From Pseudomonadota bacterium (GTDB lineage Bacteria; Desulfobacterota; Syntrophia; Syntrophales; JADFWA01), in assembly GCA_030596145.1 (NCBI GenBank), contig JAUVKS010000141.1, forward strand, positions 1-5,519: a stretch of 5,519 bases of DNA, in the 5' to 3' direction. Below the pieces are notes generated by a model. The model was not told the origin of the DNA and searched no databases. It saw only the letters and a program-made list of their open reading frames with translations. Below, piece after piece: positions 1 to 5,519 of this stretch (the stretch's first letter is position 1; each line of letters starts with the position of its first letter). Made by a program: the position numbers and the translations under genes.

Positions 1-1100
1 AAATTTAAGGCCGAAGTTTTATCTATAAGATCAAAGTTTGTCTTTATTCCAAGTTCTTTAATGTTGACCGTTCCGGGAATCTCTATACCATAGCAAAATT
101 CACTGTTCTTAGCCGGCTTCTTTTTCGAGATTGTAAGAAGAGCATACTCACGCCTCACTTCCAGATCGAATGGAAGATTCAATGTCCCGTTGGGGCTGCC
201 ACCGGTAATCAGGCCCATTACAGATTTTACGTGTAAATAACCGATACCCTTTTTTGAATGAGAGCAAATTTGAAGAAGAGTTTTAATAATTCTCCTCTGA
301 ATGGCCTCATGTGACTTTACAAGTTCCGGGATACTAATATGGACATTATTCATATCCCTGTCAACTCCCCAGCTCGTCAGGATATTTTTAACTGTTGTCC
401 TGATATAATCATCTTCCACCCGGATTATATCCGCCATGTGACCCAGGTTTTCCTCCAATCCGGGATTATAATTTTCTTTTAGTCCGGGGATTAATTTGTT
501 TCTTATCCTGTTCCGGAGATAAATGTCCTCAACATTGGAACTGTCGGTAACAAAGGCCATCCCCTCTTTTTTCAGAAAGGTGAGGATCTCGCCTCTGGTA
601 ACAGATATGAGCGGCCTGATATAAATTTCATCACGCACAGGAAGAATTCCCCTCAGTCCTTCCATTCCACTTCCCCTCAGGAATTTCATAATGACGGTTT
701 CGGCCTGGTCACCAAGATTGTGTCCCAATGCTATCTTGTTTGCTTTGTGTTTTTTGCGTATCTTTTCAAGAAAATTATATCGGACGTTCCTGCAGATATC
801 CTCGGGAGATTTTTTCTCCCTTTCAATTAGTGCAGGCATATCTACGTGTTCAGACTCAAAGGCAACACCCAGCGATTCGCTGACTTCCCTTACAAATACT
901 TCTTCATCATCTGATTCTTTTCCCCTCAAGCCGTGGTTTAAGTGGGCTGTCACCAGAGAAAGCCCGTATTCACCGGATACCACGCTCAGTACCTTCAAGA
1001 GGGCGACGGAATCCGGCCCGCCGGAGACGGCCACGACTACCCTGTCCCCCATCGCAAGCATGTTGTGTTTTTTGATAGTTTCGTTTACTTTATTGAGCAT
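1..1100 (-). CDS. tilS: tRNA(Ile)-lysidine synthetase TilS, 3' end cut by window edge
   Basis: TilS ligates lysine to C34 of the CAU-anticodon isoleucine tRNA using ATP, so that the tRNA reads AUA and is charged with isoleucine instead of methionine; it acts in the cytoplasm. The reading frame is open for 366 codons from ATG at 1100 to the window edge, with no stop reached. Visible signatures are the N-type ATP pyrophosphatase loop SGGPDS (residues 26-31), AHLNHGLRG (52-60), GHNLGDQAET (126-135) followed by the LRGSG stretch (141-145), IRPLI (161-165), and DSSN...RNRIRN (186-201). The segment from about residue 341 (IPGTVNIKELG) looks like the start of the TilS C-terminal domain. Family members are often 420-470 residues, so perhaps 60-100 residues lie beyond the window. 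An in-frame TAA at 1109-1107 makes ATG 1100 the earliest possible start; Met14 and Met17 are less likely alternatives. No Shine-Dalgarno sequence is seen. The identification is very secure from the motifs. Confidence 0.96.
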   Translation of the reverse strand, partial: MLNKVNETIKKHNMLAMGDRVVVAVSGGPDSVALLKVLSVVSGEYGLSLVTAHLNHGLRGKESDDEEVFVREVSESLGVAFESEHVDMPALIEREKKSPEDICRNVRYNFLEKIRKKHKANKIALGHNLGDQAETVIMKFLRGSGMEGLRGILPVRDEIYIRPLISVTRGEILTFLKKEGMAFVTDSSNVEDIYLRNRIRNKLIPGLKENYNPGLEENLGHMADIIRVEDDYIRTTVKNILTSWGVDRDMNNVHISIPELVKSHEAIQRRIIKTLLQICSHSKKGIGYLHVKSVMGLITGGSPNGTLNLPFDLEVRREYALLTISKKKPAKNSEFCYGIEIPGTVNIKELGIKTNFDLIDKTSALN

Positions 1101-1101
1101 G

Positions 1102-1118
1102 GTTATTTATAATATAAC
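1102..1118 (-). repeat. Short AT-rich inverted repeat abutting the tilS start
   Basis: The coding strand carries GTTAT, a 7-base centre ATTATAA, then ATAAC, ending one base before the tilS ATG. It is a 5-base-pair imperfect palindrome. The stem is weak, lacks a GC core and has no following T-run, so it is not a terminator. It could be an operator-like site or a small structure over the translation start, or mere AT-rich coincidence. It overlaps the possible -10 element. Confidence 0.3.
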
Positions 1119-1138
1119 GATTATTGTTCATTTGGGAA
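1111..1138 (-). promoter_or_regulatory. Possible weak promoter for tilS
   Basis: In the 66-base gap between the two genes the coding strand shows TTCCCA (1138-1133, four of six matches to the -35 consensus), a 16-base spacer, and TATATT (1116-1111, five of six matches to the -10 consensus). Transcription would begin only about 4-6 bases before the tilS ATG, giving an almost leaderless message, which would fit the missing Shine-Dalgarno. An AT-rich gap gives such matches easily by chance, and readthrough from the activase gene is an equally good explanation. Confidence 0.22.
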
Positions 1139-1166
1139 GGGGTAAAGCATCGGGTCGGGGACAAGT

Positions 1167-4100
1167 TTAGCCGATAGCGGCAGACTTCCGCATCTCCTCA
1201 TGCACTCTTTCTGTCTGCAGCAGAAAGGTTTCCAGTTTCGCCGTGATGATCTGTGGAAAGGGGTTGCCGTCACTCTCAATAGCCAGAAATGGGATATCCT
1301 CGATTTTGTCGAGTAGGTTCAGTATCCTTTTGCTGTTGGTTCCCGTTGCCATTTTCCCCTCCCTGTTCATCTCCCTCGTTAGAATGGCTTCCGATATGCG
1401 GTTGGGCATACAGCCGAAGGGTCCTATGGCGATAACCCCGCAGTAATAATCCAGCGCCTCATTTATTGACGCACCGGTCGTTAGAATGGCCTCGCCTATG
1501 AGTTCCGGGTTTATGAGGTGGCTTGTGCGAGAAATCAGGTGGCCTACATCTTCAAGTCTGTATTGAAGGAGGTCGGACTTTGCCAGTATCTTCTTAAACG
1601 CGCTTTCATATTTCTTCATAATTCTTGATCTGACAGATAACGATAATTTTTCCTTCCATCCAAAATGGGCGCTTGACAGACCGCTTTTAAAACACCAATC
1701 CGTATAGTAAATCCACTCGGTGGCGCTGGAGACCTTTGTTGCGAATCCCTTTCGGGCAAGCTTCTCCACGATAAACTGTCTCGAAATATCGTCATTGCGG
1801 ACGAAGATCTCCCCTGTGAGCAAAACAAACGGTGTCTCTTCAATGGACCTCTTCATTGGGATTTTTTTCAGGTTTTTCGATACTGCCTCAAGTACCTTCG
1901 TCAGTTCCTTGAAGTCCGATCCCTTTTCCAGAGCCTTTATTATTTCCCCGTATTCTTCCATGAAGATATTCATTGCCGAATCCGTGTCGATGGCGTTGGT
2001 CAGCACGGCGGAGTAAATATCACTCATGATATCTGAAATGACGACACAGGCCCATAGCTTCGATGTAAGATCGTTTTCTCCAAGACTTGAATAACTATTT
2101 TCGGCTGAAAGGGAAAAGAGGGCGACATCTTCTATCTTTTGCTTTTCAATCAGGTCATTGATAAAGACGCTGTATTGACCGAACCGGCATGGCCCCGAGG
2201 CGGTGGGCATAAAATAGACAACCAGTTCGTCATCGCTTTCCCGCTGTTCTAAGTACTGCAAGAGACTTCCGGTTGTCAGGAGCAGCGGCAGGCACTCTTT
2301 GCAGGTGGTATTTCCTTTGCCGATTCTGAGCGCTTCCTCGTCGGCGGGCGGAAGCGCCGATGAACGTATACCGATACTATTGAAGGTAGCGACAAGGGTT
2401 TCGGTATGAAACTTGCCCATTGATGGCATGATAAGATGGACATGGGGGTCAAAAATAGAATGTTTCTTTCCGGATGAGTCTGTAAATATTCGCTGGTTTA
2501 CCCTTGCAGGAACGAAATTATCAGGCGCGTCGACGATTTTTCTCTCCTTTTCCAGTTCGCGATAGCTTTTGACGATGTCCATAAACGCCTCGATCCTGGT
2601 TTCCAGCCCCGCGTCCGCGACGTGGCTGTCAAGCTCCAGGGTCAGGGAAGGCTTTTTCCCCATTATATTCCGGAAATATCCGACAAGGAAGGAGTCGGGA
2701 CCGCAGGAAAAGTTGGTAATATAGCATCCAAAGAGCTGTGGGTGTTTTTTCAGGTAGCTTGTACCTTTGAGAATTGACTGCCCCGCGGACCAGTACATGT
2801 GATCATGTACCGGCTCATCTTTCAGCGGGAGAAAATCGAAGGGGATAACCTTTGCCCCGCGCGACGCAAACTTGTTGGGAATGCCCATGTGGGCTTCAGA
2901 TACGAAGGCGTTGTATGATCTTCCGAAAACAACGATGGCGGTCATATCCGGATCGGCTTCAAGTTCGGCCAGTGCCTTCCTGCCCTCTTCCTTCATTTCA
3001 TTAAATGCCATCTCCTGCACCTTCAGTGCTTCCTCATATGCCAGGCGGGCCTTGTTCTTGCCGACACCCAGTTTTTTTGCCATTGACATGAAGACGCCTT
3101 CCGCCTCTTTGTGTCCCCCTGAGAAATCGATAACGGGCGACAGTATCCTCTTTTCACTCTTGAGTTTGCAGTATGTTTCCTGATCCTTGAAGGCGGATGC
3201 GAGATAGTATGGTTCAGCCTGGGAGAGGGGGCAGGTTGAACAGTTTTCGGGTGCATTTTCCACATAGTTTCCCTTGAACTGCGGGAGGAACAGGTAGTCA
3301 GGCGTTTTTTTCAGGAGGTTCAAAAGATAGCCGTGAGAAATTTCAGCAGGGTAACAGAAGGGGGCTCCCTTGCGATTCATTCCATCCTGTTCCGGGATGT
3401 CGGAGAGCTGAACCTTGAAACCGAGGCGGGAGAAAAAATTATAATAGAGGGGGTAGTATGTATCTGTCCAGAAAGATTTGTTGATTCCGATGGTTTCTGC
3501 GTCTTTCCCGACACCAAGCTCTTCCGGTGATTTGATATATTTGTGAAAGATAAGTTTTTCGTAAAACGCCACCAAGTCGAGTTCTTCCGGCTTTACATCG
3601 ATGTTGAACCGCAGATTGTACCATCTGTTGCAGGCGCCCCCAAAGGGGTGTGTTTCCCCCTCTATCTCTATCCTTGCTATTTCACATTTCCGGTCGCACT
3701 TTTCTTTGCCCCCCTTGCAGATAAAGGGCTTTCCATATTTCAGGGCCCTGTCCTTCAACTGTTTCAAGGAAAAAGTCTTTTCTTCGGTAAGACCCGCCTC
3801 CAGTCTGTGTTTTACCTCAAGGGCGACACCGAAGGCTCCCGTAAGTCCCGGATCGGGTGGGACGACTATCTGTTTTCCTGTCAGGGAGGCCATGGCAGTC
3901 GGCACCGCCCGGTTGTAGCAGACTCCTCCCTGCATAAATACCTTGTTTCCAACCGGTCTGTTTCCCTTGACACGGTTGTCATAATTCATACAGATGGAGT
4001 ATACCAGCCCGGCAACGATATCTTCCCTGCCGATTCCTTCATGGAACGCATTTTTAATATCGCTGCTTATAAAGGCCGCGCATTGATCATTAAAGTTGGG

Positions 4101-5489
4101 AGGTTTCTGTCCTCGCAGGGCAATACCTCCGATTTCCTCCATCTCAATCCCAAGGGTCTCTTTTGCCGCTTCTTCCAGGAATGACCCCGTTCCAGCGCTG
4201 CAGGCTTCATTCATCGCGTAATCGGAGGCGACCCCGTTTGTTATGTAAGTATATTTTGCATCCTGCCCGCCGATCTCAAAGATGGTGTCCACCTCCGGGT
4301 CAAAGAAGAGTGCCCCCGTTGCATGGGCGATAATTTCATTTATTATACAGTTTGTCATGGCGTGCAGGCCGGCTATCTGCCTGCCCGATCCGGTTACGCC
4401 CAGTCCCCTAATTTCTATCTTGTCTTCAAGGGTACCAAGCTGATTATACAGGTCTTCGTAACACTCTCTCGATGCCCGGACGGGGTCGCCGTTTGTCCTT
4501 AAATAGATCGAAGACAGTATCTTGTTGTCTGATGTCCTCAGTATTATCGCTTTTGTTGTTGTTGACCCAACGTCGAGGCCGAGTATGCAGAGGTCACCCT
4601 CCCGCGCTTCCCCCCTTTCCATGGTCTTGAAATCGACCGCGCCCTCAAATTCTTTCAGTGGAGGAAGGTAAAAAAACGGGTCCAGTTCCTTTTTGAAAAG
4701 GTTTTCTGTTTCAGGGAAAGGTGATGTTTCATTATTTAATGCCCACAGGGCGCATCCCAGCGCTTCAAAATAGGGGGCTTCTTTCGGAACCACCAGGTTT
4801 GTTATCTCTTTTTCAAGATAGTCAATCATCACGGAATTCTGTGATGTGCCTCCGATAATCATGATGTCTTTTCGGGGTATCTGTTTGATGATTTCCAGGA
4901 CTTTGCCTGCCATCATCTGACATAATCCGGCAGCTACCCGCCCTTTTGGCACTCCCTTATTGGTTGCGTGTGTGCAATCGCTTTTGCAGAAGACACTGCA
5001 ACGTCCTGAGACCGTATACGGCTCTTCCGTTTGAGCGATATTGATCGCCTCCTCAAGAGGGATGCCCATCCTCCTTATCTGCTGCAGGAAAAATTCCCCC
5101 GTACCTGAGGCGCATTTGTTGCCTGTCTGCACGGATGATATCCTTCCATCTTTTCCAAGGGCATATACCATGAAGGTTTCCCCGCCTGTGCTGACGATTG
5201 CATTGAAGTGTTCCCCCTTCCCATTTATATGGAGAAGGGTGCTCTCTACCGCTTCCGGTTCTGAAATGGAGGAGAGATTGACAAAATGCCTGAACTTTCT
5301 GCCCGTTACGGCAATTCTGGAATAACTGTCTATGTTTAGCTCTTTCAGGGTTTTCAGAAGGGCTTTTTGGGGGTTGCCGTCGTGGGGTTCTATGAGGATA
5401 TCTGTTGTGGATATACTGCCGTCTCTGTCCGCAAGCAGCCCGACGGTTGACAGTGTCGTAGCTCCTATGCATATACCGAGCGATTCCAT
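1167..5489 (-). CDS. Large fused acyl-CoA dehydratase activase: tandem BadF/BcrA-type ATPase domains plus DUF2229/HgdB-like C-terminal half
   Basis: Seen: 1440 residues, uninterrupted, stop TAA at 1169-1167. Domain 1 (about 4-252) has GICIGATT, STGGET (100-105), CASGTGEF (126-133) and GRCSVFCKSDC (162-172). Domain 2 (about 301-560) has GLDVGSTTTK (304-313), GVTGSGR (364-370), EIGGQDAK (405-412), CSAGTGSF (430-437), NDQCAAF (467-473) and MQGGVCYN (519-526). A cysteine-rich connector (591-620) follows. The DUF2229-like part (about 665-890) has FCYPAEISHGY (711-721), CSTC (750-753) and FGRSYNAF (855-862). The COG3580/3581-like remainder has TNFSCGPDSF (925-934), TTCKECLPL (1061-1069), SGPCRFGQY (1098-1106) and GPFGCMPNR (1356-1364). 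Family knowledge: small activases are homodimers sharing one [4Fe-4S] cluster through two cysteines per subunit, and use ATP to drive low-potential electron transfer to a dehydratase or reductase. Inferred: this chain combines electron injector and acceptor in the cytoplasm of an anaerobe; substrate unknown. No signal peptide or membrane segment is evident. The start is ATG 5489, with a good ribosome binding site and a family-like N-terminus. Confidence 0.93.
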   Translation of the reverse strand: MESLGICIGATTLSTVGLLADRDGSISTTDILIEPHDGNPQKALLKTLKELNIDSYSRIAVTGRKFRHFVNLSSISEPEAVESTLLHINGKGEHFNAIVSTGGETFMVYALGKDGRISSVQTGNKCASGTGEFFLQQIRRMGIPLEEAINIAQTEEPYTVSGRCSVFCKSDCTHATNKGVPKGRVAAGLCQMMAGKVLEIIKQIPRKDIMIIGGTSQNSVMIDYLEKEITNLVVPKEAPYFEALGCALWALNNETSPFPETENLFKKELDPFFYLPPLKEFEGAVDFKTMERGEAREGDLCILGLDVGSTTTKAIILRTSDNKILSSIYLRTNGDPVRASRECYEDLYNQLGTLEDKIEIRGLGVTGSGRQIAGLHAMTNCIINEIIAHATGALFFDPEVDTIFEIGGQDAKYTYITNGVASDYAMNEACSAGTGSFLEEAAKETLGIEMEEIGGIALRGQKPPNFNDQCAAFISSDIKNAFHEGIGREDIVAGLVYSICMNYDNRVKGNRPVGNKVFMQGGVCYNRAVPTAMASLTGKQIVVPPDPGLTGAFGVALEVKHRLEAGLTEEKTFSLKQLKDRALKYGKPFICKGGKEKCDRKCEIARIEIEGETHPFGGACNRWYNLRFNIDVKPEELDLVAFYEKLIFHKYIKSPEELGVGKDAETIGINKSFWTDTYYPLYYNFFSRLGFKVQLSDIPEQDGMNRKGAPFCYPAEISHGYLLNLLKKTPDYLFLPQFKGNYVENAPENCSTCPLSQAEPYYLASAFKDQETYCKLKSEKRILSPVIDFSGGHKEAEGVFMSMAKKLGVGKNKARLAYEEALKVQEMAFNEMKEEGRKALAELEADPDMTAIVVFGRSYNAFVSEAHMGIPNKFASRGAKVIPFDFLPLKDEPVHDHMYWSAGQSILKGTSYLKKHPQLFGCYITNFSCGPDSFLVGYFRNIMGKKPSLTLELDSHVADAGLETRIEAFMDIVKSYRELEKERKIVDAPDNFVPARVNQRIFTDSSGKKHSIFDPHVHLIMPSMGKFHTETLVATFNSIGIRSSALPPADEEALRIGKGNTTCKECLPLLLTTGSLLQYLEQRESDDELVVYFMPTASGPCRFGQYSVFINDLIEKQKIEDVALFSLSAENSYSSLGENDLTSKLWACVVISDIMSDIYSAVLTNAIDTDSAMNIFMEEYGEIIKALEKGSDFKELTKVLEAVSKNLKKIPMKRSIEETPFVLLTGEIFVRNDDISRQFIVEKLARKGFATKVSSATEWIYYTDWCFKSGLSSAHFGWKEKLSLSVRSRIMKKYESAFKKILAKSDLLQYRLEDVGHLISRTSHLINPELIGEAILTTGASINEALDYYCGVIAIGPFGCMPNRISEAILTREMNREGKMATGTNSKRILNLLDKIEDIPFLAIESDGNPFPQIITAKLETFLLQTERVHEEMRKSAAIG

Positions 5490-5496
5490 TTCTATT

Positions 5497-5502
5497 CTCC
5501 CT
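5497..5502 (-). promoter_or_regulatory. Ribosome binding site of the large activase gene
   Basis: On the coding strand AGGGAG stands 7 bases before the ATG at 5489, a near-consensus Shine-Dalgarno at good spacing. The frame stays open upstream to the window edge, so this site together with the family-like N-terminus is what fixes the start. No ATG, GTG or TTG is in frame in the remaining 30 upstream bases. An upstream gene could end in these bases (TGA and TAG occur in other frames), but this cannot be decided here. Confidence 0.75.
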
Positions 5503-5519
5503 AAGGTGTCAGAAAAACA

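Noticed and set aside
1101..1166. Possible Rho-independent terminator between the two genes.
   Set aside because: The only inverted repeat is a 5-base AT stem without a T-run after it, located at the tilS start and not after the activase stop.
691..1170. Plus-strand 159-residue open frame with a hydrophobic stretch resembling a membrane segment near its end.
   Set aside because: It lies antisense to the conserved N-terminal half of tilS, including the SGGPDS loop, is Ser/Thr-rich in the way antisense frames often are, and matches no family I recognise. The hydrophobic part is the reverse reading of the tilS 5' end and AT-rich gap.
2872..3183. Plus-strand 103-residue open frame.
   Set aside because: Antisense shadow of the DUF2229-like region; composition is low-complexity Ser/Ala and no motif is seen.
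3543..4184. Plus-strand 213-residue open frame, the longest antisense frame.
   Set aside because: It is wholly antisense to activase residues about 436-649, including the conserved C470 motif and the cysteine connector. No recognisable domain or ribosome site supports it.
5053..5472. Minus-strand 139-residue frame overlapping the activase N-terminus in another frame.
   Set aside because: It is an out-of-frame reading of the clearly conserved activase domain 1, rich in Arg/Gln/Pro, with no family resemblance.
1167..5489. Possibility that the long frame is an artefactual fusion of separate genes.
   Set aside because: The frame is continuous, with recognisable family motifs from residue 5 to about 1364 in the order expected for large fused members of the family, and no internal stop, so fusion is real as far as this sequence shows.

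Overview
The window holds two genes, both on the minus strand. Protein coding fills nearly all of it, apart from a 66-base gap and a short 5' edge. In transcription order they are (1) a very large single-chain protein of 1440 residues (5489 down to 1167), and (2) the start of tilS, the tRNA(Ile)-lysidine synthetase gene (from 1100 down, running off the window at base 1). I see no RNA genes, CRISPR array, insertion sequence, attachment site, origin or convincing terminator.

The large protein belongs to the acyl-CoA dehydratase activase family (BadF/BadG/BcrA/BcrD, HgdC-type). It carries two activase-type ATPase domains in tandem, then a cysteine-rich connector, then a long C-terminal half related to DUF2229 and the HgdB-like dehydratase component family (COG3580/COG3581-like). 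The known small relatives are ATP-driven electron injectors: a homodimeric [4Fe-4S] activator fires low-potential electrons into a separate iron-sulfur dehydratase or reductase. Here activator-like and acceptor-like parts are joined in one chain. The two ATPase halves are not equal: the second has intact nucleotide-binding motifs, while the first keeps the cluster-type cysteines but has lost key ATP-site residues. The substrate is unknown and no separate dehydratase subunit, CoA-transferase or ferredoxin gene lies in view.

TilS makes lysidine at position 34 of the CAU-anticodon isoleucine tRNA and is a general bacterial housekeeping enzyme. The two genes probably share no pathway. They are codirectional and 66 bases apart with no terminator between them, so they may be cotranscribed, although an AT-rich stretch before tilS could hold its own weak promoter.

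The organism is a bacterium (TilS), very probably a strict anaerobe, because oxygen-sensitive activase-type iron-sulfur proteins of this large fused kind occur mainly in anaerobes such as clostridia and sulfate-reducing or syntrophic Desulfobacterota. The moderate base composition does not decide between these groups; Desulfobacterota is only a guess.
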